Part shown: one piece after another, positions 1 to 7,987 of the stretch
Position numbering within the stretch: the first letter of the stretch is position 1
How the letters are laid out: each line of letters opens with the position of its first letter
Source of the DNA: JAUWMI01 sp964454265
Lineage (GTDB): Bacteria > Sumerlaeota > Sumerlaeia > MWCT01 > JAUWMI01
Assembly (NCBI GenBank): GCA_964454265.1
Contig: CAYVXD010000047.1
Location: forward strand, 1 to 27,122
Reading direction: 5' to 3'
DNA length: 27,122 nucleotides
The notes under the pieces: model-generated
What the model saw: the letters and a program-made list of their open reading frames with translations, nothing else
The model's database searches: none
What the model was told of the DNA's origin: nothing
Program-made: the position numbers and the translations under genes

Positions 1-23
1 GGCGTTTAATTAAACGCCCCTAC
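1..23. repeat. Palindromic intergenic element, cut by window edge
   Basis: Bases 1-18 form a perfect palindrome (ggcgttta/attaaacgcc) followed by cctac. The ending ...CCCCTAC matches the ends of the palindromes at 21413-21439 and 27035-27063, so the missing left end probably read GTAGG. The core differs from those two, so it is related by design rather than a direct copy. Confidence 0.5.
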
Positions 24-118
24 ATGCTGTACCGTTATCTATACAAATCTCAATAGGGCGAGAATCCAGCAGCGTAAAAATCTCCTGCTAATCCCAAGAA
101 TCTCGATGAGGAGCACCT

Positions 119-1333
119 ATGATTCAGAAACTTACCATTTTTCTTATGACTATGACGATTTTCTTAACTGGAGGAGTCAGCAGCATGATCTTCGGGCAGG
201 AATCGCAAAGCGCGCCTTTGGATTACCAGGCGCTTCATCAGCGCGCCATTGTAGTTGATATGCATTCCGACACCGTGCTGCGCATGATGCGCCATGGATT
301 TGACTTTGGAAAACGTTCGCCCCGAGGCCATATGGATCTGCCCCGCCTGAAAGAGGGCGGCATTGATGTACAAGTGTTTGCCTGCTACGTAGCGCCGCGG
401 TTCTTGCCAGATGGAGCTACCAGCCACGCACTGGAAATGATGCACACGCTCAAGCGGGAGATTGCCAAATATCCTGAGGAGATTGCATTGGCGCAGAACC
501 CTCATGAAATTGAAAACATAGTTGCCTCGAAGCGCATCGCTGCGATTCTGGCTATTGAAGGGGGCCATGCGATTCAGGACAGCCTTGATACGCTCCGCAA
601 GTTTCACCAGCTCGGGGCGCGTTACATGACACTAACATGGATGAACACCAACAACTGGGCGGATGCAGCTGGTGGTGAGCGCCGTTGGGCGGGACTTAAT
701 GACCTTGGTGTTCGTATTGTGAGCGAAATGAACCACCTCGGGATGATCATTGACCTGTCTCATGTCTCGGACGAAACGTTCTGGGACGTCCTGAGTATCA
801 CTACCGACCCGGTCATACTCTCACACTCCTGTTGCCGCGCACTGTGCAATCACTTCCGAAACGTGAGTGACGAGATGCTGCGCGGCCTGGCGCGTAACGG
901 AGGTGTGATCGGCATCAATTTCTACCCAGGCTACCTGAGCGGGGAGTTTGCGAGAGCCGCCGAAGCAGTGAAAAACCAGATTCATCCAAAAGAGGAGGAG
1001 ATTGAGACAAAGTACAGGACTCAGCCGAAAAGGCTGGAAGCCGAGAAACAGAAACTCTTCGAAGAGCACAGGAAGGTCTTTAAACCCGTGCCTCTGGATG
1101 TCCTGATTGACCACATTGACCATGCAGTACGAATCGCCGGGATTGACCACGTTGGGCTTGGCTCTGATTTTGACGGATTTCGTATCTCACTGGTTGGGAT
1201 GGAAGATTGCTCGAAGCTCCCGAACATTACCAGGGCACTACTGGCCCGTGGCTATTCGGAGCATGACATCAGAAAAATCCTGGGCGAAAACGTGCTGCGC
1301 GTGTTTCGCCAGGTGATTAAGAAGCAAAAATGA
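119..1333 (+). CDS. Membrane dipeptidase, peptidase family M19, exported
   Basis: This is a zinc dipeptidase of the renal (membrane) dipeptidase family, which hydrolyses dipeptides, often those with a D-residue at the C-terminal side; some members also open beta-lactams. Residues 1-26 are a signal peptide, so it should act in the periplasm. The metal-binding HxD is at H49-D51 (DMHSDT), a glutamate sits near residue 147 (AIEGGHA), histidines lie near 213 (DLSHVSD) and 234 (ILSHSCC), and the family signature GLGSDFDG is near 345-352. The length of 404 residues is normal. The start is supported by GAGGAG about 7 bases upstream. An insertion of charged residues around 285-320 (many K/E) is a lineage-specific loop. 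Neighbouring genes also act on D-amino-acid compounds. The family call is firm; the substrate is unknown. Confidence 0.93.
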   Translation: MIQKLTIFLMTMTIFLTGGVSSMIFGQESQSAPLDYQALHQRAIVVDMHSDTVLRMMRHGFDFGKRSPRGHMDLPRLKEGGIDVQVFACYVAPRFLPDGATSHALEMMHTLKREIAKYPEEIALAQNPHEIENIVASKRIAAILAIEGGHAIQDSLDTLRKFHQLGARYMTLTWMNTNNWADAAGGERRWAGLNDLGVRIVSEMNHLGMIIDLSHVSDETFWDVLSITTDPVILSHSCCRALCNHFRNVSDEMLRGLARNGGVIGINFYPGYLSGEFARAAEAVKNQIHPKEEEIETKYRTQPKRLEAEKQKLFEEHRKVFKPVPLDVLIDHIDHAVRIAGIDHVGLGSDFDGFRISLVGMEDCSKLPNITRALLARGYSEHDIRKILGENVLRVFRQVIKKQK

Positions 1334-1425
1334 GCGCCAATAATATCTGTCTGTAACTGTAACATCGCTTTTCATATGCCTTCACGTTTTAGGCGACAGG
1401 TGGAAACGAAAGGAGGGGTTGAAGA

Positions 1426-1680
1426 ATGAGGCTCAACACTCTGGCATTCGGAGTTGCGCTGGGAATCGTATGGGGAGCGACAGTTTTTCTCGCAACACTC
1501 TGGGTGATTCTGGCAGGCGGGCCAGGCGAACATCTAGCTCTACTGGGCAGATTCTATTTGGGCTATAAGATCACGATCCTCGGCGGCATTTTGGGTCTTA
1601 TTTATGGATTCATCGATGGATTTATTGGGGGCGTGATCTTTGCTGCGCTGTATAATCTGCTTGCTAAAGCGAAAAAATAG
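1426..1680 (+). CDS. Small two-helix membrane protein
   Basis: An 84-residue hydrophobic protein with two probable membrane segments, about residues 7-29 and 45-77, and a short basic C-terminus (LLAKAKK). A glycine-rich stretch with GFIDGFIGG recurs in a family of short proteins sometimes labelled bacteriophage holin, but I see no phage genes here and do not adopt that function. Expression is credible because AAAGGAGGGG lies at a good distance before the ATG. It stands alone, 92 bases after the dipeptidase. Its function is unknown; a membrane-organising or transporter-accessory role is only a guess. Confidence 0.7.
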   Translation: MRLNTLAFGVALGIVWGATVFLATLWVILAGGPGEHLALLGRFYLGYKITILGGILGLIYGFIDGFIGGVIFAALYNLLAKAKK

Positions 1681-2004
1681 AGGCGTGGCTGCTTCGGCAA
1701 CGCCGTACAAGAATGACGCTTGAGAGGGCGATGCATCCCGTGAGAACCAGTTGAACATGGCACGAAGCGAGTGCTTGCCGTGATAGTTCAAACGGAATCT
1801 TTATGGGATGACGCTGTTAGTGGTTTATACGCCATTCCTCGGCGTTCCGGCCAATTACTACTTGACACAAAGGGCTTTTTCTTCCATTGAAAATGTGACC
1901 TTATGCCGCGGGCTGCAGACGACCAGATAATCTGTACGCCCGCGCAAATTATGTGGCTCTTTTTGCGCCACAACAACAAACATGTGGTGAAGGTTTCAAA
2001 CTCC
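1681..2004. other. Intergenic region before the fused membrane protein
   Basis: No gene is evident. A short GGCGT/ACGCC hairpin just after the 84-residue gene lacks a T-run, so it is not a clear terminator. A consensus TTGACA at 1862-1867 may be the -35 of the next gene's promoter, but I see no good -10 at the right spacing. Confidence 0.4.
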
Positions 2005-4959
2005 ATGAGCAATACGAAAGCCGAGGAGGTTAATGCGAACCTGGCATCACAGGACGTGACTGCCAGATTGCGGGCACTCATTTTGGGGATTTTCATCATT
2101 TCCGGTGCCTGCGGTTTGATGTACGAGGTTGTCTGGGTCCGAATGCTCTCGCTTGTGTTCGGCACCACGGTATACGCAGTCAGCACAGTGCTCGCTGTGT
2201 TTATGGCTGGATTGGCGCTGGGAAGCTACGCCTTCGGTCGCATCATTGACAAGCACCGTTCACCACTCAAAGTCTATGCTGCGCTGGAAATCGGTATCGG
2301 TGTCTTCGCAGTGCTCATTCCGCTTATCTTCTTTTTGCTAGAGAATCTCTATACTGGTATCTATCGAAGTACGCATCCTTCCCGTTCCATCCTCACCGTG
2401 TTACGTTTTACCCTCTCATTTCTCGTCTTGCTGATTCCCACAACTATGATGGGCGGTACCCTGCCGGTGATGAGTAAATATCTGGTTCGCCAAAAAGGGC
2501 GCCTGGCCACGCGGGTCGGACATCTGTATTTTGCGAATACGCTGGGAGCGGTGATTGGTTGTTTCGCTACTGGATATTTCCTGATGCAATGGCTTGGAGT
2601 GCGCGAAACGGCGTACTTTGCGGCGCTGGGAAATCTTGTAGTGGGATTTATTGCGCTTAAAATAAACAAAACGTGTCCGCCTCTGGAGGAATCATTGGTG
2701 CTTTCACCAGCGGCGGTAGCAGAAGCGAAACGCGAGCGCACCCCTGTTGTGTTCCGGCTTGTGCTGTGGGCGTTTGCGCTGTCGGGCCTGTGCGCACTGG
2801 CGTACGAAGTGCTCTGGACACGTATTCTGTCGCTTTTTATGGGCTCAACAGTCTATGCCTTTTCAACAATGCTCAGCACGTTTCTGTGTGGGCTGGCGCT
2901 CGGCAGTCTGCTGATCGCGCGCACGGCAGACAGGCACAAAAACCTGATCTTCCTGTTCGGCCTCATAGAAATTGCCATTGGCATTTTGTGCCTACTGAGC
3001 ATTCCACTGGTGAAAATTCTCGATCCTGCATCGCGAGCGATCTACGAGACCGTTCCATTCCGAACATGGTGGCGATGGATGGGGTACGGCTTCTTCATTT
3101 CCGGAATCATGATGTTTATACCCACGCTGCTGTTTGGTGCAACGTTCCCCATAGTTGCGAAAATCTATACCCGCCACCTGGAGCGCCTTGGCCGAGGCAT
3201 TGGTAATATTTACTCGGTAAACACAGTAGGCGCGATTATAGGTTCGTTTCTCGCAGGATTCATTCTTATCCCGCTTATCGGCATTCAGAAAAGCATCCTT
3301 GCAATGGCACTGGTGAACGGAGGCATCGGACTCCTGCTGGTTCTCAGTAACCCTGGTGGGGACCGTTGGAATAAACTGGCCATTGCTGTTTTAAGCGTGC
3401 TGGCGTTTTTTCTCATTGCCTCGCGCATTCCGTTGAATCAGCCACTTGTGATCTTCTCACAAAATATTTACAGACAGGGCGATAAGCTGCTGTTCTACGA
3501 TGAAGACGTTGATGCTACGGTGGTGGTGCTGGAAGGGACAGACAATGTGCGGCGCCTTTACGCCAACCGAAACGAAGCCGCAGAGGATTCGCGCTGGGAT
3601 GCTCCATCGCATAAGGTCATTGCACATATTCCTCTCCTCTTGCATCCGAATCCCAAACGCGCGCTGGTCATTGGATTCGGCATGGGCGTGACTTCGTATG
3701 CCATCACGTGCCACGATGTTGAAGTGGACGCCGTTGAAATCTCAAAAGGAGTGATTGATGCTAACTCCTATTTCGTTGATGCCAATCATGACATCCTCAA
3801 CAGTCCGCTAGTCCATGTATACGTAGACGACGGACGTAACTACACTCTGCTGACTGAGAAGAAATACGATATGATCTCTGCCGGAATTATCCATCCCGGC
3901 GTGAGCCCTGGTAGCGCGAATTTCTACTCCAAAGATTTCTACGACCAATGCAAGCGTATTCTTACTCCTAAAGGCGTCATGTCCCAGTGGGTTCCATTAC
4001 ACTACGTTACACCTGAGAATTACCGAATCATCACACGCACATTCAAATCTGCCTTTCCCAATACAACGCTATGGTTTAAGTACACCAACAACTTTATAAT
4101 ACTGATTGGTATGAACGAACCCCTGCAGATTGACTTTCAGGATTTCGACCAACGGCTTCATCAGCCCAAGGTGCTGGCCGACCTTGCCTCGATTGATGTA
4201 GACGACCCTTTCACGCTGCTCGACTCGTTCATGATGGATGCCGATACAATTGATCAGTACGTTGGGGAAGGACCAATTCACACGGATAATCGTCCGTACA
4301 TCGAATTTTCGGGAGGAAAGGATTTGCAGCGCGTGGTCTTTGTAAATCTGGGTGGTATGCTACCCTTTCGCCAAAAGGTCTGGCCCTTTCTGGTCAATAC
4401 AGGCAAAAGCCCGGAGGAACGCGAGCAGGTCAAGGTCAGGCTTGATCGCTACTTCGAGGCCACCCAGTACACGATTCGCGGCGAGATGCTCTGCGTGGTG
4501 GAACAGTACGAAGACGTGATCGGGCTTTTTCGTACGGCGCTCAGGATCAATCCTTCTGATAAAAACACCCGGTATCTCCTTGAGAAAATCATTGAGACTT
4601 TCACAATCAAGTCGCTCAATCGTGCCGCAATCCTACGCTCACAGGGACGCCTGGATGAAGCTCTTGCGCTAATGCAGAAGATCGTTGCTCTGGACCCGAG
4701 CTTTGCAGCCGGGTATAATAATATTGGCTTCCTCTATCAAGAAATGAACAACTATGATGCGGCTGTGAAGGCCTACAAGCAGGCCATGGCTGTTGATCCC
4801 AACCTGGTAGATGCGCGTTATAATCTGGCAATGCTTTACGCCAACGTTCTGGGAATGTATTCAGAAGCCAAGTCGGAATTAGAGAAAATTCTCGAAATTG
4901 ATCCGCAAATGACGGGTGCGCGCGAAGCCCTGGAGAAGATTAAACAATTCGACTATTGA
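2005..4959 (+). CDS. Fused membrane transporter-like / spermidine synthase-like protein with TPR tail
   Basis: A large multidomain inner-membrane protein. I prefer the ATG at 2005, which has GAAGG upstream, over an in-frame ATG at 1903 that lacks a ribosome site and would add 34 polar residues (984 versus 1018 residues). Numbers below count from 1903. Residues about 60-510 are hydrophobic and contain a duplicated unit: YEVVWVRMLSLVFG near 73 and YEVLWTRILSLFMG near 298, each followed by GLALGS. Residues about 560-800 resemble a spermidine synthase/SAM methyltransferase fold, with IGFGMGV near 590 and VDDGRNY near 641. The usual acidic residue after the YD(x)I(x)A stretch is glycine here (G661). 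Residues about 850-1018 carry TPR repeats (near 933-1000). Such fusions are common in environmental bacteria and their substrate is unknown; true polyamine synthesis is doubtful. Confidence 0.85.
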   Translation: MSNTKAEEVNANLASQDVTARLRALILGIFIISGACGLMYEVVWVRMLSLVFGTTVYAVSTVLAVFMAGLALGSYAFGRIIDKHRSPLKVYAALEIGIGVFAVLIPLIFFLLENLYTGIYRSTHPSRSILTVLRFTLSFLVLLIPTTMMGGTLPVMSKYLVRQKGRLATRVGHLYFANTLGAVIGCFATGYFLMQWLGVRETAYFAALGNLVVGFIALKINKTCPPLEESLVLSPAAVAEAKRERTPVVFRLVLWAFALSGLCALAYEVLWTRILSLFMGSTVYAFSTMLSTFLCGLALGSLLIARTADRHKNLIFLFGLIEIAIGILCLLSIPLVKILDPASRAIYETVPFRTWWRWMGYGFFISGIMMFIPTLLFGATFPIVAKIYTRHLERLGRGIGNIYSVNTVGAIIGSFLAGFILIPLIGIQKSILAMALVNGGIGLLLVLSNPGGDRWNKLAIAVLSVLAFFLIASRIPLNQPLVIFSQNIYRQGDKLLFYDEDVDATVVVLEGTDNVRRLYANRNEAAEDSRWDAPSHKVIAHIPLLLHPNPKRALVIGFGMGVTSYAITCHDVEVDAVEISKGVIDANSYFVDANHDILNSPLVHVYVDDGRNYTLLTEKKYDMISAGIIHPGVSPGSANFYSKDFYDQCKRILTPKGVMSQWVPLHYVTPENYRIITRTFKSAFPNTTLWFKYTNNFIILIGMNEPLQIDFQDFDQRLHQPKVLADLASIDVDDPFTLLDSFMMDADTIDQYVGEGPIHTDNRPYIEFSGGKDLQRVVFVNLGGMLPFRQKVWPFLVNTGKSPEEREQVKVRLDRYFEATQYTIRGEMLCVVEQYEDVIGLFRTALRINPSDKNTRYLLEKIIETFTIKSLNRAAILRSQGRLDEALALMQKIVALDPSFAAGYNNIGFLYQEMNNYDAAVKAYKQAMAVDPNLVDARYNLAMLYANVLGMYSEAKSELEKILEIDPQMTGAREALEKIKQFDY

Positions 4960-5042
4960 GCAGGTTACTGCTGGTAAGGAACAACAGTTTCTCATCACGA
5001 TTCCGACGTGTTATGAGTTGTCTTTGTCAAGCCTCGCTCTAT

Positions 5043-5093
5043 CGCGCACTTTAGCCTCGAAAAAATAGTGTCGCGTTGCCCGCGCACTTTAGC
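5043..5093. repeat. 13-base direct repeat in the gap 4960-5238
   Basis: The 13-mer cgcgcactttagc occurs at 5043-5055 and again at 5081-5093, a period of 38 bases. The rest of this 279-base gap shows no gene and no clear terminator. The repeat could be a pair of binding sites or a remnant of a local duplication. Confidence 0.4.
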
Positions 5094-5238
5094 GTTGGCA
5101 GGACAAGAACACGACGTACGGTGTTCGCGTTGAGCGAGAAGAAAACTGAGGCGTAATCGTACTTATGGTTTTTTAATCCTTTACGTAAGTCCATGCTCGG
5201 TTCAGTCGGCATGTATTATTCAAGGAGAGAAAAGAAAT

Positions 5239-6132
5239 ATGGGGCGAAAACTCGTTTTACATTTCTGCGCTGCGATCCTGCTGCTTGTTCCGCCGGTATT
5301 AGCGGTAGAGAATCCGATTCTGCGCGACAGAATCAAACCCTGGGTTGACGATTTTAAAGGAACTATGGGCATTGCCCTGAAAAATCTCAGCACCAACGAG
5401 TCCGTATGCATCAATGCTGACGAACGCTTCCCATCTGAAAGCGTGATTAAAGTTTCCATTATGGTTGAAGCGTTCTTTCAAGCGCACGAGCAGAGAGTGA
5501 ATCTAAGCAAATCAATACGCTATCGCGCGGCTGTGCATGTGGGAGGATCGGGCATTCTCCAGTATCTCCACGATGGACTCAATCTCACGCTCCACGACGC
5601 CATTTTCCTGATGATTACGCTAAGCGACAATACAGCAACTAATCTCGTTCTGGACGAAATCGGTGTGCGCGCTGTTAACCGACGTATGGAAATGCTCGGT
5701 CTGCCGAATCTCAAGATTTTCCGCAAGGTCTTCGGAAAAGAGGCGCTGGTCTACCCTGAGTGGGAAAAGGAGTTTGCCCTGGGCATGGTTACCCCACGCG
5801 AGATGTGCGAGTTGCTCGAAAAAATCGCAAGGAAGGAAATCATTTCACCTGAGGCGTGCGATCAGATGATTAGCATCATGCGCAGGCAATTTTTGGATAC
5901 AAGAATCCCGCGCTACATCTCGGGTGACGGCGTCTGGGTAGCCAATAAGGGCGGCTCTGGAACTCATAATCGTCACGACGCTGCTATTATTCATACCCCG
6001 AAGTGCGACTATGTGCTCTGCATTTTTACGAAAAATAACCAGGACACCAGCTGGCGCTACGATAATAAAGCGCACACTGCAATAGCGGATATTTCTAAAC
6101 TGGTGTTTGAGTATTGTGTGACTCCTGAGTAG
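5239..6132 (+). CDS. Class A beta-lactamase-like serine hydrolase, exported
   Basis: Residues 1-23 are a signal peptide ending VLA, so the enzyme is periplasmic or secreted. The serine penicillin-recognising fold is shown by S68-V-I-K71 (SxxK), S129-D-N131 (SDN) and K237-G-G239 in the position of the usual KTG/KSG box. A glutamate at 168 (GKEALVYPEW) is roughly where the class A general base Glu166 falls, and TPREM after it matches the TPxxM at the end of the omega loop. The length of 297 residues is typical of class A. It could hydrolyse beta-lactams, or be a D,D-peptidase-like hydrolase of peptidoglycan peptides, which suits the neighbouring D-amino-acid enzymes. The start has AAGGAG upstream. 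The family call is firm; resistance function should not be assumed. Confidence 0.87.
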   Translation: MGRKLVLHFCAAILLLVPPVLAVENPILRDRIKPWVDDFKGTMGIALKNLSTNESVCINADERFPSESVIKVSIMVEAFFQAHEQRVNLSKSIRYRAAVHVGGSGILQYLHDGLNLTLHDAIFLMITLSDNTATNLVLDEIGVRAVNRRMEMLGLPNLKIFRKVFGKEALVYPEWEKEFALGMVTPREMCELLEKIARKEIISPEACDQMISIMRRQFLDTRIPRYISGDGVWVANKGGSGTHNRHDAAIIHTPKCDYVLCIFTKNNQDTSWRYDNKAHTAIADISKLVFEYCVTPE

Positions 6133-6231
6133 TTGAAAAGATAATTCCGATCGAAGAATGACTGGTGCAAGGCTCAGAGAGTCGGTGCAATCCAGTACAA
6201 AATTTTGTGGCCGCCTTGCTCCCCTCGCTAA

Positions 6232-6261
6232 TTGACATCCACGGCAAAATGCCAGCATAAA
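6232..6261 (+). promoter_or_regulatory. Possible sigma-70 type promoter for the deacylase gene
   Basis: A consensus TTGACA (6232-6237) is followed after 18 bases by CATAAA (6256-6261). The predicted transcript start would fall almost on the ribosome site, giving a very short leader, so the assignment is tentative. Confidence 0.33.
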
Positions 6262-6281
6262 CCAGAGGAAGGAGTACTCCA

Positions 6282-7943
6282 ATGATGATCCGGACGTATC
6301 AATGGGTGCTATGCCTCTTTATCCTCCTTGCGCTTCCATTCATCTGTGCCACTGAACTTCTGGCCGATGATCCTACGTACGACTTGGTCATTCAAAATGG
6401 GAGGATTATAGATGGTACAGGCAATCCCGCCTTCTTTGCGGACATCGGTATTCGCAATGGCCGAATAGCAGAAATTGAGTACAGAAGGCAACTCGCCGGC
6501 CGTGAAATCCTCGACGCTTCTGGTTTGATTGTCGCGCCGGGATTTATTGACGTACACACACACGTTGACAGCCAGATTTTCAGACAGCCGCTTGCAGAGA
6601 ATTTTATCCGGGACGGAGTGACTGCAGTGGTCACAGGGAACTGCGGCGGCTCGGCTATAGACGTTGCGGCGTATTTCGATCGTCTGACAAGTCAGGGCGC
6701 TGCAATTAACATTGCAACTCTGATTGGCCACAACACAGTACGCCGCAGCATAATGGAATTGTCCGCCCGTCAGCCAACCCCTGACGATATGCTTCAGATG
6801 AAAACACTAATCGCCAGAGCAATGGAAGCCGGCGCCATGGGAATGTCCACCGGCCTGATCTACATACCCGGCACGTACTCGTCAACAGAGGAATTGATCG
6901 AACTCATGAAGGTAGCAGCCGCGTATGGCGGGATCTATGCAAGCCACATGCGCAGTGAAGGACCGGAAATTCTGGCTGCTATTGACGAAGCACTCCGCAT
7001 CGGCCAGGAGGCGCACTGCCGGGTTGAAATCTCGCATTTCAAGATCGGAAACGACAACACCATCGGCGGTAGCCGGACAACTCTGAAGCGAGTGGACGAT
7101 GCCCGTGCTCGCGGCCTTGATGTCACCATGGATCAATATCCCTACGCAGCATCCAGTACGGGGTTATCAGTTTTGCTTCCGGACTGGGTGCTGGAAGACG
7201 GCCGCGAGAAAGCTCTGGAACGCCTCCGTCAGCCCGATATGCGCCGAAAAATCGCCAAAGAGATGCTTACCTATTATACCGTGAAACGCCATCGGCCAGA
7301 TTTTTCCTACGCTGTCTTTGCACGCTACAGTGCCGACACTTCGCTCGTCGGAAAGAACATTCTGGAAATCACCGCCATGCGTCGCGGTAAATCTCCCTTC
7401 CGTCTCATTTTCGATAGGAAACCTTCATTGCGCGAGCAAATCGAAACGATTATTGACCTTTATCTCGCAGGAAACGGTTCTATGGTTTACCACAGCATGG
7501 ATGAAAGGGATGTGCGGATGATCATGCGGCATCCCTGCGTGATGATCTGCTCTGATAGTAGTATTAGGAGCTACGGCAGAGGTATGCCACACCCGCGCGG
7601 CTACGGCGCTAATGCCAGAGTCCTTGGCTACTACGTGCGCGGGCTGCACATGCTGAGCCTGGAGGAGGCGATCCGAAAAATGACCCGCCTCCCTGCCCAG
7701 AGCTTTTGGATCAAAGACCGCGGGCTAATTCGCGAGGGGAACTGGGCCGACCTGACGCTCTTTGACCCAGAAGAAGTTGACAGCCAGGCCACCTACGCCG
7801 ATCCTCATCATTATGCTGACGGCATACCCTACGTCCTGGTAAATGGTGTTCTGGTTGTCAAGGAAGGGAAGCCAACAGGGGCCTTGCCTGGCCAGGCTAT
7901 TTATGGCCCGGGTAAAGTCTCCACAGCAGTCACTTCGAAGTAA
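6282..7943 (+). CDS. N-acyl-D-amino-acid deacylase (D-aminoacylase family amidohydrolase), exported
   Basis: This enzyme class removes acyl groups from N-acyl-D-amino acids, releasing D-amino acids. Residues 1-28 are a signal peptide, followed by the small beta domain (DLVIQNGRIIDGTG). The amidohydrolase barrel has H92-T-H94 (DVHTHVD), the characteristic cysteine C121 in GNCGGSA, H222 (ASHMRSEG), H252 (EISHFK) and D425 (ICSDSS). These match the metal-binding Cys, His and Asp pattern of characterised D-aminoacylases. The length of 553 residues is in the usual 480-560 range. AGGAAGGA lies before the ATG. Export is notable because many relatives are cytoplasmic; it would place the reaction beside the M19 dipeptidase and the serine hydrolase. 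A dihydroorotase-like or hydantoinase role is much less likely given the GNCG motif. Confidence 0.91.
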   Translation: MMIRTYQWVLCLFILLALPFICATELLADDPTYDLVIQNGRIIDGTGNPAFFADIGIRNGRIAEIEYRRQLAGREILDASGLIVAPGFIDVHTHVDSQIFRQPLAENFIRDGVTAVVTGNCGGSAIDVAAYFDRLTSQGAAINIATLIGHNTVRRSIMELSARQPTPDDMLQMKTLIARAMEAGAMGMSTGLIYIPGTYSSTEELIELMKVAAAYGGIYASHMRSEGPEILAAIDEALRIGQEAHCRVEISHFKIGNDNTIGGSRTTLKRVDDARARGLDVTMDQYPYAASSTGLSVLLPDWVLEDGREKALERLRQPDMRRKIAKEMLTYYTVKRHRPDFSYAVFARYSADTSLVGKNILEITAMRRGKSPFRLIFDRKPSLREQIETIIDLYLAGNGSMVYHSMDERDVRMIMRHPCVMICSDSSIRSYGRGMPHPRGYGANARVLGYYVRGLHMLSLEEAIRKMTRLPAQSFWIKDRGLIREGNWADLTLFDPEEVDSQATYADPHHYADGIPYVLVNGVLVVKEGKPTGALPGQAIYGPGKVSTAVTSK

Positions 7944-7987
7944 ACTGTCCGGAGCAGAGCCGCAGAGATTGAATGACTAGATGAGCA

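Noticed and set aside
1903..2004. Upstream start for the fused membrane protein
   Set aside because: No ribosome site precedes it, the extra 34 residues are not typical of the family, and a TTGACA at 1862 would place the transcript start too close.
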